64,000 bases of DNA from JAYFQE01 sp034927345 (GTDB lineage Bacteria; Bacillota; Clostridia; Saccharofermentanales; UBA5734), in NCBI GenBank assembly GCA_034927345.1, contig JAYFQE010000015.1:186001-250000 (forward strand), read 5' to 3'. Position numbers and translations under genes: made by a program. Positions within the stretch are counted from its first letter, which is position 1; every line of letters starts with the position of its first letter. This document shows, piece by piece, positions 1-9,759 of this stretch. The notes under the pieces were generated by a model. That model was not told where the DNA came from. It made no database searches and saw only the letters and a program-made list of their open reading frames with translations.

Positions 1-508
1 AACGCTTCTTATCGGCAAACCAGCCGCCCGGATTGCCGACACGCCGGACACAAGAGGTTTTGGCATAATAAATCCGGCCTAAAGCACCGTCCCGGATAAA
101 ATCCGACATGATCCGCGTATTCTTGCCAAAACGGCGCACAAAACCGATCATCAGGAGTTTGCCGGACTCCCGGGCTGCCTGCTGCATTTCCAGCGCCTCG
201 GCGGTGTTTAAAGCCGGGGGCTTTTCGCATAAGACATGCTTGCCGGCTTTCAAAGCGGCGACAGCGGCCGGTTTGTGGCCATTGTTCCAGGTACAGACGC
301 TGACCGCGTCCAATTCCGGCAGGCGAACCATTTCATGGTAATCTGTATAGACATGCGGAATATTGTATTTACGGGCATAATCCGCAGCCCGCTGGGCGTT
401 GATGTCGCAAACCGCAATGACTTCAACGGAATCCAGAGCCTGATAACCGGCCATATGGCAGTTGCTGATGTTGCCGGCCCCGATGATGCCGACCTTGATC
501 TTATCCAT
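1..508 (-). CDS. Gfo/Idh/MocA-family NAD(P)-dependent oxidoreductase, C-terminus cut by the window edge
   Basis: About 169 codons are visible from an ATG at 508, and the frame stays open to base 1, so the C-terminal half lies outside the window. The N-terminus carries a Rossmann dinucleotide-binding motif (VGIIGAGNIS, residues 6-15) and the family's EKP motif at residues 95-97, whose lysine contacts cofactor and substrate in characterised members. An AGAGGG ribosome binding site lies 8 nt before the ATG. Family members oxidise or reduce sugars and polyols at a hydroxyl/keto carbon, or use the fold for epimerisation or glycoside cleavage; the substrate cannot be told from this part. The gene lies 57 bp downstream of an AraC regulator on the same strand, which may control it. 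Confidence 0.9.
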   Translation of the reverse strand, partial: MDKIKVGIIGAGNISNCHMAGYQALDSVEVIAVCDINAQRAADYARKYNIPHVYTDYHEMVRLPELDAVSVCTWNNGHKPAAVAALKAGKHVLCEKPPALNTAEALEMQQAARESGKLLMIGFVRRFGKNTRIMSDFIRDGALGRIYYAKTSCVRRVGNPGGWFADKKR

Positions 509-565
509 TCATTCAACCCTCTTTCATATGCTCTGTCTTTGATTCTGACAGATGCCCTCAGCATA

Positions 566-1543
566 TCAGGCTTCTTCGGAGGGTGTCTTTAGCCGGATTT
601 GACCATCTGTTGTGCCAAGCCCGCAGGCTTGTGTCCAGAGTTCCTGATAGGCGCTGGGCGAAATACCGAAATTCCGGTGAAAAGCGCGGCTGAAGGTATG
701 AATGGACTGGTACCGCAGCCGGGCGGCAATCTGAGTGATGCTCAGGCCGGATGATTTCAGGAGCTCGGCAGCCCGGTCGAATTTCTTCTGATGATAATAT
801 TCCTGGATGCTGAGGCCTGTCCGGCTGGAAAATATCCGGGAAAGATAAGCATAATTATAGCCCAGATCGGCGGCGATCCGGGAAAGCTCGGTGATTTGTT
901 CCAGATGGGTGTCGATCAGGTGAATCACATCATAGACCAGCTGCTGTGTTTGATCCGATTCACCCTCCGGCCGGTAATTCTTTTCCCAGGGGTCATAAAA
1001 ATTCCGGTAGGCGAAAACAACGATCTGGTATAAATAGGTTTTGATCAACAGGCTGGAATAGGTTTTTACCTGCAAAAGCTCATTAAACAACTTCAGAAAA
1101 GGGTCCTGGATATGGAACCGGTCGGCTTTCAGCGGATTCTTTACCTGATCGAACATGGCTTTGATATGGGATAACGGATTGGATTCCGGATTATTGTCGT
1201 TGAAGGTGAAGCCGACGTAAAAATAACGGAAAGGATCCAGCTGATCGGCCAGACCGTCGTGGTATTCACCGGGCAGACTCAGATAAATCGTTCCTTCCTG
1301 AACGGGATAAGCCCGGCCGTTGGTGTAATAGATCCCTTTGCCGGAGACAATATAGCTGATTTCATAGCAGGCCTGGCAGTGTTCATGGATCCGGAATCCG
1401 CCTTCACAGCTTAAATCCCCAATCTGATAAAGCAATAGATGCTCAAACAGCTGCGGTTGCTCCGTATAACTATGGTCAAAATGGAATTTTTTCTGATGAA
1501 CCTGTCTGCCCGGTTTTCCGGACCGATCATCACTTTTCATCAT
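566..1543 (-). CDS. AraC-family transcriptional regulator with N-terminal cupin sensor domain
   Basis: This 325-residue protein has the usual AraC/XylS layout. The N-terminal ~180 residues look like a cupin-type ligand-binding domain (an HEHCQACYEISYI stretch, then a YPVQEGTIYLSLPGEYH-like strand pair). The C-terminal ~100 residues form two helix-turn-helix units (ELSRIAADLGYNYAYLSRIF and ITQIAARLRYQSIHTFSRAF) ending in the conserved FGISPSAYQ segment. Such proteins bind a small sugar-like effector and activate nearby catabolic genes. It sits directly upstream of the Gfo/Idh/MocA gene on the same strand, so that gene is the likeliest target. The effector is unknown. Confidence 0.9.
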   Translation of the reverse strand: MMKSDDRSGKPGRQVHQKKFHFDHSYTEQPQLFEHLLLYQIGDLSCEGGFRIHEHCQACYEISYIVSGKGIYYTNGRAYPVQEGTIYLSLPGEYHDGLADQLDPFRYFYVGFTFNDNNPESNPLSHIKAMFDQVKNPLKADRFHIQDPFLKLFNELLQVKTYSSLLIKTYLYQIVVFAYRNFYDPWEKNYRPEGESDQTQQLVYDVIHLIDTHLEQITELSRIAADLGYNYAYLSRIFSSRTGLSIQEYYHQKKFDRAAELLKSSGLSITQIAARLRYQSIHTFSRAFHRNFGISPSAYQELWTQACGLGTTDGQIRLKTPSEEA

Positions 1544-1937
1544 TGCCCCCAGGGCCGGCTAACCGGCTTCAAATCAATCTGACCGGATTAATTGACAATC
1601 CACATGAATTGACTACCAGTATAGGCAGCCGGCCCGGTTTCGGCAAGCGCAGGCCGGGAGTCCGGCGCGGCGCGCAAAGCAATACCGGACCGTAAAAAAG
1701 TCTGGGATCCTGTACTGAAGGACAGGGATTCGCTGAATTGAATCGCTATAATAGTAAACAGGGATTCTAGTAGAATTTTATAACGTTGCAGAAATTGACG
1801 CGTCATAAATATTCATTTATACAGAAGCCAGGCATATTGGGAAAGGCACAGCGCTGCATGCAGGATTCAGGGCATATAGGCCGGCAAACCTCTTGATGTA
1901 GCTGTTTGTTGCCCAGACGACTGGAGGCCATTAAGCA
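1544..1937. other. Non-coding divergent region upstream of the giant surface-protein cassette
   Basis: No convincing gene is seen in this ~394 bp gap. It must carry the promoters of the AraC gene (leftward) and of the surface cassette (rightward). A perfect TATAAT at 1747-1752 could be a rightward -10 box, but no good -35 box sits 17 bp upstream. If it is used, the transcript has a leader of about 180 nt. That leader holds short inverted repeats: ATTCT/AGAAT near 1765, a TGCATGCA palindrome near 1855, and GGCAAAC with an imperfect partner GTTTGttGCC around 1883-1913. The ribosome binding site GGAGG lies at 1923-1927, 10 nt before the ATG. I do not recognise a known riboswitch class here. Confidence 0.35.
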
Positions 1938-4900
1938 ATGAACATTATTTTATCTCGGAAAATGCGGTATCAGATTTTATCACTTTTCCTCGTTGTCAGC
2001 CTGCTGGCGGCGCTGCTGCCTTCCCTGGAACCTGTTCAGGTGCTGGCCGAACAGACCGCCGTCATATATCAGCCGGCGAAACAAGAGTATGGTCTCCTGA
2101 ATATAGCGACCAGCGAAAACAAAAAGTTTTATGACCATTTTGTCAAGTCTACTTCGGACTTTAACGCGATTTCCGCTTTTGGCCTTAGTTATGACACAAC
2201 GTATACGCGGCCGGCTATCGTTGCCAAATGGGATATGGGTTATAGTTCGGCGCTGGGTAAGGTTGCCGCGCCTGTCTTAAGCAAGCTGCGTGAAAAAGGC
2301 GATTTGCAGATGACTTTTCGGGCCACCTTCTACAATTCTCTCCACACCAGCTGGTCCAATCATTTATTTTATGAAAAGCTGACTTATCAGATCGCCGAAT
2401 GCTACCAGTGCTACGATATCCTCAGCTACCTGACCAGCACGAACCTGCCGACCGGATATTACACTTACGGCGATCAGGATTTTGTGCAGGTCGGATCCGG
2501 CGCTCCGTACAGCTGGTTCAAGCTGCGGCTGCTGACCGGCGGCTGCACAACCTGCGGCAACGCCCAGACCAGTCAGCTGGGGCTGGCTTTCGCCGACCGA
2601 GTATCGCCGCAGATATCCAGCGTGACAACGACAGCCGGAGGAGCCGACGGCAAGGACTCGGGCGTTGCCGACACAACGTTCAAAGCCGGCGATAAAGTTT
2701 ATATCCATCTGAATTTTAATGAATACATCCGCTTTTCCGACAGTTCGGCTTACCATTCCGACATGAAGCTGAAAATGCGTCTGGGCAGCTTGAATAACGA
2801 CCAGGATACAACCGGTCTGGAGGCCTGGGCGGATTTATACAGTCTGGTTGGCAGTCAGCTGACATTCGTCTATACCGTACCGGCCACGCTGACCAACAGC
2901 AACAATGAGCCGATAACGACCAACCACCGCATTACCGGTATTGAAGGCGTCTTTGAGCCCAATCCGGCGGATAGCAACCGCTACACCCGCAACTGCCTGA
3001 ACAGCGCGGCAAATCCTTATCAGCTGCAAATCCTCGGCGCGAACGGCCGCGGGCTGATCGAAGAATCGTACGGCATATTCATCGATACGTTAACCGAACA
3101 GGAACAAAAGGATTTGCTGACCAGCCGTTCGCTGATCACCGATCTGGCCGGCAATCCGTCCGACTACGCGATGCCGGCTTGTCAGTCGGTTTATATCGAT
3201 AATGTCGCTCCTGTAGTAAAGAACATTCAAGTCGGCACGGCCAACACGTGCAAGACTTATGCCGGTCCGGGCAGCCAGCTGACCTTCACGGCGACTTTTT
3301 CCGAAGCTTTGGCGATATCGAGTGTCACCGGCATCCAGGCAACCCTGAACATTCTGGATGGCGCCGCGCCGGTTACGGTCAACGCCGCTTCGTTTATCAA
3401 CGAAAAGGACGGCGTCAACGGGACGGAAGTGACGAAAATCACCTTCAGCCCGCTGACAATCACGTCGACGATGACGCCGGACCTGTATGACGGCAGAGGC
3501 GATCTCCGCCTGGCCGTCGACAGCATCAGCTTTCCGGCGTCGGTCACGGATCTGCGGGGCAATCCCTACACGAGCGTTCATTTTGCCGATACTGCCGCCG
3601 GCGAGCAAAAACTGCCGCTTCAGGCTTTCTATCTCGACACGGTCAGTCCGGAAGCGACCACGACGATTGCCCTGGATACGGTAAACCAGCAGTATACGCC
3701 GCTTTATTATGGCGACGGTTCCGATCATAATCGTTTTTATTTTTCCTTCAAGGTAGCCGACAGGAACACCCTGGGCGGGATTTATACCAGCGGCACCAAT
3801 GCGCCGGATGGCGGCAGCGCCGTTCAGGGCGGCTTTTCCTGGGTTGACCTGGATAATTTGAGCGCCGATTATGCCTTTGAGTATTGCGTAACGGCCAGCA
3901 GCGCCTTAAGCGGCTCGGAGCAATTCAGCACCGGCCACACCGGATCTTCCGGCAGTTATGCTTTTAATGAAATTACTTCGTCCAATCCCGGCGACGATCT
4001 TTATATCCATATCCGCCTTCTGCCGAATGTCGCTTATAATCTAAGCCGCACAGCCCTGATCATAGCGCCGGCCGATAATGCCGGCAACCGGGGTTCAGTG
4101 GAATTTCCGCTCAATTATATCGCCGACCGGGTCGGTCCGGCTTGTTCGCAGGACAGCTATAAGTCGATGTTCGATACGGCGACGAATACCGGATCGATCA
4201 CGGCTTCATTGACCCTTAATGATCCCAGTCTGGTTGATACCGGATCGATCGCCTATAAATGGGTCGCTCACGGCGCGGATGTCAACAGCGTTGCCTGGAC
4301 GTCCTACACCGGCGCCGGCGACGCGGCCGCGTCGGTTCCTCTGAAGATTACCTTGCCCAATCTGGCCGGCGGCATGGTTCACACCCAGGATTTATATATC
4401 AAGGCTTCCGATTTAAGCGCTTTGAAAAATACGGCGGTATCCGGCCCCTTTACCTATACCAAGGATTTATCGTTCCCGGGTTATACCGTTGAAGTCAGCC
4501 AGAATATCACGGCCAACCCGACCTTTAAGATCTCCAAGCCGGCGGCTGCCAACGGTTCCGGCAAGGGATCGACCTTGATTATCCTGATTAAGGACCCGCT
4601 CGGCAACGGCAGCCAATATTTTATGCGCAAGGTTGACTCGACCATGCAGGAGCTGGTCAGCGGCGAAAGTTATTATTTTACCAATTTCAACCCCGATATT
4701 TTAGCGGAAGCCGGCTACAGCGCCGCCGAATATGGCGCCCTGAACTACTGGCATTACATCACCCTGACGGAAAACAGCGCTTATACGCTTCATGACGGCA
4801 GCGTCATCACGCCTAAATTCGGCTTTATCGGCGCTTCGTCAACCATAGATTACGCCGGCGCGTCGACAAAGCGCCTGCAGGCGATTATGGCCGGCAAGTA

Positions 4901-7900
4901 TTATGGCGACCTGCAGATCGACGTCATTTCCGGTTACGGCATTATCGGCCAGGCAAGCCAGTCGATCCAATATAACGGCGATCTGATCTATGACCAGAAC
5001 CTTTATAATGAAGGCAACTTTGTTTCGGAAGTTAAATACTACAATGCCAGCGAAGTCTCATACAGCTACGATCTGGACTGTACGGATGTGCCGGCCAATC
5101 CTGCCAATACCAACCATGATCATGATATCAACTACATCCCGTCCGACGCGACGGTCAAAGTCGACCATTATACCCTGCGGGCCGGCGCTTCTTCCGTCGC
5201 TCTGACCCAAAACGGGACCTATGCGCCCAACGGCAGCTATCCGTCCTATGCGCCGGCGATCAATACGGCGGCGATCACCTCGCTGGGCGATTGCGGCAGG
5301 AACGTGAACTGGAAAACGCCGGACGACGGCGCCCGGTTCAAAACATCGCTGGCACAGCAGGAGTTCAAGATCGACCTGGCAAATAATCTCATGCCGGAAC
5401 GGGGTCTGGATGATATTGATTTTGACAGCGCCGATACTTTTATCGCCCTTTATCTCTATGCTTCGGCCGGCGATCAGGTGACCGACGCGGGGGACCGCTC
5501 AATCGTCTATGAAAGCGGAACAAAGAAATTGGTTCTGAATCCCTCCGACAAAACCAGCGGCCTGGTCTGGAAAACGAGCTTGCAGGCATCCGCTTCCCAG
5601 ACGATTGTCCTGCCGGACGATCTGCCGCGCTATTCCGGACAATATATCCTCTGCGTTTCCATGGCTTCCAAAGGCGCGGCCAAGCTGGATACGGTTTTCT
5701 ATTATGACATTTTTGCCGACTACAGCAGTCTGGGCGATTTTGGCCCGGCCAAACAGACGATTGCCGCCGGCAATGGGAGCGGCACCTTCAGCAATGTCAT
5801 AACCGACATTTTGGATCACACGACTTATGAAATTACGGCCGGCAGTACAGTATATTCGTTTAATCCGCTTATATCCTACTGTTCACAGGATCTTTATTTC
5901 AACTGCGAGGGTTCGTCGCAAAGGCTGATCTATTACACCGGCAACGGCGTGTCTTATGACGCGCCGATGCAGGACATGTACATCAAAATCTGGAACACGA
6001 CGGACGGCGTTGACGCCGCGGCCTGCAAGGCGGCGGCCGACTGGAAGTCTATCGACAATGCCGTTACCGATATGGATTATCAGCCGATTATCATTATGAA
6101 CAACGCCGCCGGCGTACTGGTTCAAACCAATGCCTGGGGAGACTCAATCCCGGTCGTGAAAAACTGCGACAACATCCTGCAATACCAGATCGCCAACAGC
6201 GCGGGCGAAATATCCGGCATCAAAACCCTGATCATCCATGTCAGCGACCAGACGCCGAATTTGAACGTCCGCCTGGATTCCGACGGCAGCAAACCGGTCA
6301 CTTCGGTCACCCTATATGCCGCCGATCTATCCGGCAAGTCGCGGTCGATTTTCTATACTCAGAACGGCGTCAATATCGATTTCCCGTCCGACGGCCTGAA
6401 GGTTACGGAAAATGGAACTTACAACATTTATGCGATCAACGGATATGGTAATTACAGCACCCAATCGGTCACCGTCAACTGGATCGACGCGACGGCGCCG
6501 TCTCTCAGCGTGGCGGATCTTCCCGGCGGCGCCCAGGAATTTTGCCTGACCGCTACGATAACCGATGAGAAAGATCCTGCCGCGGCAAGCTTGTATCTTG
6601 GCTTTGACGACGCTTACGCGGCTATACCCGGCGCCCCGTCCGGCGTTGTCGTGCCGGAAGCGGCCGGCGGCGGGGAATGGCAGGCTGCCGGCGCCGATCA
6701 GGGCGGAATCTACTATACCAATACCGTGATCGACACAGCGGCGAAAACCAAAACCATCACCGTCAAAGGCGTATACCGACATGACCCCAGCGGCGGCAGT
6801 CCGGCTGTCCGCACCCTGACCTTATACGCTATGGACGCGGCGGGCAACCAATCGGCGGCGCAAACGCTGCAGGATACCCCGGTCACGGCGGCTCCGGCCT
6901 TTCAATCAGCCGCCCTGGTCAACGGTAAGATCCGCTTGACGTTCAACACGCCTGTCCTGGTCATTGATCCGGCTGAATCGGCTGCCGCGCCGATATTCAA
7001 TTATGATAAAAGCGACCTGCCGATCTATGCCGACGGCGCTTATACGCTTGTTTATCAGGATTTGTTCGGGGAAACTTACACGGAAACCATCCAGATTACG
7101 GCCTTTGGCGAATATAGTCTTCAAGTCGGCCTGACGCCGTCCGGGCCGACAAATAGCAATGTTACGGCGACAATCAGAACCAACAGCCCGAACATAACCC
7201 TGTCCCTGCCTGCTTCAATTCCCGGCGCCAGCCAGATATCGGTGGCGGCCGACCAGAAATCCGCCGTTGTTATCATGACCCAGAACGGCGCCATACCGGT
7301 AGCCCTGTCCCATACCACCGGGGACTCCCAGGTCCGGAGCATCAGCATCGACACCATTGACAAGACGGCTCCGGCCGCCGCCGTTCACTGGTATTACGCC
7401 GAGTTCGGCTCGGACAGCTTACCTGCCGGCGCAACGTCCACCAACAGGGAAGTCAGAGTCTGGCTGACCTGCGGCGAGAGCATCAGCGGGATCAACGGGA
7501 AAACGACCAGCTACACCTTCAGTTACGGCGGGCCGACCAGCTATACCTTTGAATATGCCGATCAGGCCGGCAATCCGGGCACGCCGGTCACGGTAAACCT
7601 GCCGGTTACGATCACGCCGACGCCGATCGTCGATACGACGGCTCCAACCTATTCGCTGGATCTCTATACTTACGGCAAGGATGTCTTTACTTACAAAACA
7701 ACTTGCCCGCAAAGCGATTTAACAGCCGCGGACACCTTAACGCAAATGCTGTCAGATATCCAAAGCCATGAAACAGTCGCGCTGACCGGCGGATACTTAT
7801 TCGATCTGACGATTCAGGACAGCAGCCTGACCCGGATTCTGGTCTTGTCCGGAACCAATCCGGATACCGGAAGCCTGACCTTCAGCAGTTTGGGCGAGAC

Positions 7901-9743
7901 GATAAGCGGCGTCGCCGTCAACGGCCACGAGGTGCAGATTACGGCCAACAAGGCTCTGACAATCGTGATTATCGATGCCAGCAACAACATCACCACGATT
8001 CCGGTGACGACCACCTTGATCGACGAAACGATACCGACCGCCACGGTGTCTTATGTTCAGAACGCCCTGACAGGCTTTTATGCCAAACGGGCTTATATCA
8101 AACTCAGCGATAATACTGATCTGAACAACGCAGCAGGCAGCATCACCATCATCAGTCCGTCAGGACTTTCGCGGGATGCCGACCCGGATTCGGTTTATTA
8201 TGGCCAGTATTATCTGGACTTTACGGAAAACACCAGCCAGCAGATTTTGTTTAAGGACATTTCCGGCCGGATCGGTTCGGTCACCGCCCGAGTAACCGAT
8301 CTGGACCTGGCCGTGCCGGTCGCCACCGTTGATTGGTGGTCGCCCTGTTATGTCGACGCCACCGGAACCGCGAATAAAAACATCCCGCCGAACAGCATGA
8401 CAAACAAGCCGGTTACGGTCAACGTCACCTTCAGCAAACCGGTGGCCGCCGTTTCCTGGCTGGTCTGGGACGAAGCGTCCCAGAGCTTTATCACGCCGGC
8501 TTACTGGCAGTCCTACTGGGTTGATATTTTAGCCGGAACGGATTCGGCTCAGGTCACCTTCTATGAAAACACGGAAATCAAACTGACATTTACCGGCCAG
8601 AACGGCATAAAGGGAGAAAAATACCTCGGCCCGGTCCAGGTGATCGATACGCAGGCTCCTATCATTCAATACGATTCGGATGAACCGACCGACGGTTCTC
8701 TGACCGACAAGGTGACGATCACCTTCGAGTTTAACGACGAACCGGTATATGCTTACGACTGCGGCGAGAAAGGGGTTCTCTACCCATTCGGCAGTTCGAT
8801 CGAGCAGACGATTATCGCCAACGGATCCTACACATACCGGTTTGTTGACGAAGCGGGCAATATACAGGAGATCCCGGTGAACGTTACGCACATTGATTCA
8901 GTCCCGCCGGATCTTGTCGTTCAAGGCCTGCCGGCTCTGAACAGCCCGACGGCGGTGAAAGGCCCCCTGACTTTTTATGCGACGCTGAATGAAGCCGGAA
9001 CCATAACTTTCGGCGGGCAGTCTTATCCGGTGGCGGCTCCGGTCGACTTGAATCATGACGGCAAGCTTGACGCCGACCGTTCCTCGGGCGAGTGCGATTG
9101 GATCGAGTTGTCGGTGGAAGCTAACGGCGGTTATCAAATAACCGCCCAGGATCAAGCCGGCTGGCAGGTATATTCTTACGTCGAAGTGGCCTGCATCGAC
9201 CGGACAGGACCGGGCATCACGTTCTCGCCGGCCCGCCTGACCGTCAAACAGGGAACGGCGCTGACAGACTTCAACAAGATGCTGATGGACGGCGTTACCG
9301 TACAGGACAATAAAACAGCGGCGGCCGGCATCCACGTCGACTCGGAGACCTTGACCCAGGAACAGCTGGATAAGGTTGGCAATTATCCCCTGATTTATAC
9401 GGCGACGGACGGCGCCGGGAATATAACGACCGCCACGCGCTATGTCCGCGTCTATGACAAAAACGAGCTGGCGGTTACCTTAAATGGAGTAAAAACCGAT
9501 GCCGGCAGCACGATCATTTTGTCAGGGACGGATACCGTGACTTTAGCCATTGCCAACCTGACCGCCGGCGAACCCTATACCGTCTATCTTAAGGACGGCC
9601 GCAGAACAGCCGGCCAGATGAAATCCGGTACGGAAACCATCGCCGGATCAACCTTCAAGATCAGCCGGGACGGCTTCTATACCTTGTTTATTGTGACTCA
9701 GAGCCGCGAGGCTTACATAACCTACTTTTATGTACAGCAGTAG
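1938..9743 (+). CDS. Giant secreted multi-domain protein with tandem Ig-like/Big-like beta-sandwich repeats (2601 aa)
   Basis: The protein starts with a Sec signal peptide (basic start, hydrophobic core about residues 13-30, cleavage probably after VLAEQ or nearby). The rest is a long chain of beta-sandwich modules whose linkers share a D-x-x-x-P signature (such as DNVAPVV, DTVSPEA, DATAPSL, DKTAPAA, DTTAPTY, DTQAPII, DSVPPDL, DRTGPGI), seen near residues 421, 566, 729, 1516, 1807, 1899, 2028, 2122, 2236, 2319 and 2420. This is typical of bacterial Ig-like domains in adhesins and cell-surface proteins. The last domain (about 2420-2510) resembles the DUF5011/Cry22-type Ig domain. Two CxxC pairs lie near residues 155 and 203. 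There is no LPXTG motif and no C-terminal membrane segment, so it is either released or held by its neighbour. Adhesion or scaffolding is inferred from fold; I do not recognise a named protein. Confidence 0.85.
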   Translation: MNIILSRKMRYQILSLFLVVSLLAALLPSLEPVQVLAEQTAVIYQPAKQEYGLLNIATSENKKFYDHFVKSTSDFNAISAFGLSYDTTYTRPAIVAKWDMGYSSALGKVAAPVLSKLREKGDLQMTFRATFYNSLHTSWSNHLFYEKLTYQIAECYQCYDILSYLTSTNLPTGYYTYGDQDFVQVGSGAPYSWFKLRLLTGGCTTCGNAQTSQLGLAFADRVSPQISSVTTTAGGADGKDSGVADTTFKAGDKVYIHLNFNEYIRFSDSSAYHSDMKLKMRLGSLNNDQDTTGLEAWADLYSLVGSQLTFVYTVPATLTNSNNEPITTNHRITGIEGVFEPNPADSNRYTRNCLNSAANPYQLQILGANGRGLIEESYGIFIDTLTEQEQKDLLTSRSLITDLAGNPSDYAMPACQSVYIDNVAPVVKNIQVGTANTCKTYAGPGSQLTFTATFSEALAISSVTGIQATLNILDGAAPVTVNAASFINEKDGVNGTEVTKITFSPLTITSTMTPDLYDGRGDLRLAVDSISFPASVTDLRGNPYTSVHFADTAAGEQKLPLQAFYLDTVSPEATTTIALDTVNQQYTPLYYGDGSDHNRFYFSFKVADRNTLGGIYTSGTNAPDGGSAVQGGFSWVDLDNLSADYAFEYCVTASSALSGSEQFSTGHTGSSGSYAFNEITSSNPGDDLYIHIRLLPNVAYNLSRTALIIAPADNAGNRGSVEFPLNYIADRVGPACSQDSYKSMFDTATNTGSITASLTLNDPSLVDTGSIAYKWVAHGADVNSVAWTSYTGAGDAAASVPLKITLPNLAGGMVHTQDLYIKASDLSALKNTAVSGPFTYTKDLSFPGYTVEVSQNITANPTFKISKPAAANGSGKGSTLIILIKDPLGNGSQYFMRKVDSTMQELVSGESYYFTNFNPDILAEAGYSAAEYGALNYWHYITLTENSAYTLHDGSVITPKFGFIGASSTIDYAGASTKRLQAIMAGKYYGDLQIDVISGYGIIGQASQSIQYNGDLIYDQNLYNEGNFVSEVKYYNASEVSYSYDLDCTDVPANPANTNHDHDINYIPSDATVKVDHYTLRAGASSVALTQNGTYAPNGSYPSYAPAINTAAITSLGDCGRNVNWKTPDDGARFKTSLAQQEFKIDLANNLMPERGLDDIDFDSADTFIALYLYASAGDQVTDAGDRSIVYESGTKKLVLNPSDKTSGLVWKTSLQASASQTIVLPDDLPRYSGQYILCVSMASKGAAKLDTVFYYDIFADYSSLGDFGPAKQTIAAGNGSGTFSNVITDILDHTTYEITAGSTVYSFNPLISYCSQDLYFNCEGSSQRLIYYTGNGVSYDAPMQDMYIKIWNTTDGVDAAACKAAADWKSIDNAVTDMDYQPIIIMNNAAGVLVQTNAWGDSIPVVKNCDNILQYQIANSAGEISGIKTLIIHVSDQTPNLNVRLDSDGSKPVTSVTLYAADLSGKSRSIFYTQNGVNIDFPSDGLKVTENGTYNIYAINGYGNYSTQSVTVNWIDATAPSLSVADLPGGAQEFCLTATITDEKDPAAASLYLGFDDAYAAIPGAPSGVVVPEAAGGGEWQAAGADQGGIYYTNTVIDTAAKTKTITVKGVYRHDPSGGSPAVRTLTLYAMDAAGNQSAAQTLQDTPVTAAPAFQSAALVNGKIRLTFNTPVLVIDPAESAAAPIFNYDKSDLPIYADGAYTLVYQDLFGETYTETIQITAFGEYSLQVGLTPSGPTNSNVTATIRTNSPNITLSLPASIPGASQISVAADQKSAVVIMTQNGAIPVALSHTTGDSQVRSISIDTIDKTAPAAAVHWYYAEFGSDSLPAGATSTNREVRVWLTCGESISGINGKTTSYTFSYGGPTSYTFEYADQAGNPGTPVTVNLPVTITPTPIVDTTAPTYSLDLYTYGKDVFTYKTTCPQSDLTAADTLTQMLSDIQSHETVALTGGYLFDLTIQDSSLTRILVLSGTNPDTGSLTFSSLGETISGVAVNGHEVQITANKALTIVIIDASNNITTIPVTTTLIDETIPTATVSYVQNALTGFYAKRAYIKLSDNTDLNNAAGSITIISPSGLSRDADPDSVYYGQYYLDFTENTSQQILFKDISGRIGSVTARVTDLDLAVPVATVDWWSPCYVDATGTANKNIPPNSMTNKPVTVNVTFSKPVAAVSWLVWDEASQSFITPAYWQSYWVDILAGTDSAQVTFYENTEIKLTFTGQNGIKGEKYLGPVQVIDTQAPIIQYDSDEPTDGSLTDKVTITFEFNDEPVYAYDCGEKGVLYPFGSSIEQTIIANGSYTYRFVDEAGNIQEIPVNVTHIDSVPPDLVVQGLPALNSPTAVKGPLTFYATLNEAGTITFGGQSYPVAAPVDLNHDGKLDADRSSGECDWIELSVEANGGYQITAQDQAGWQVYSYVEVACIDRTGPGITFSPARLTVKQGTALTDFNKMLMDGVTVQDNKTAAAGIHVDSETLTQEQLDKVGNYPLIYTATDGAGNITTATRYVRVYDKNELAVTLNGVKTDAGSTIILSGTDTVTLAIANLTAGEPYTVYLKDGRRTAGQMKSGTETIAGSTFKISRDGFYTLFIVTQSREAYITYFYVQQ

Positions 9744-9759
9744 AGAGGGGGCGAAATGA

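Noticed and set aside
1588..1806. 72-codon open frame on the minus strand in the divergent gap
   Set aside because: It has no ribosome binding site and no recognisable motif, and it lies across likely promoter sequence.
1883..1913. GGCAAAC with a GTTTGttGCC partner suggesting a c-di-GMP (GEMM-I) riboswitch before the giant surface genes
   Set aside because: The conserved internal elements of that riboswitch (GGGACGCAAAGCC-like region and receptor) are absent and the arms are only about 15 nt apart, far too close.
3090..3728. Long antisense open frames inside the giant surface genes (also near 10648-11604 and 14908-15825)
   Set aside because: They lie opposite clear coding sequence, have low-complexity Arg/Gly-rich translations and arise from the codon bias of the sense gene.
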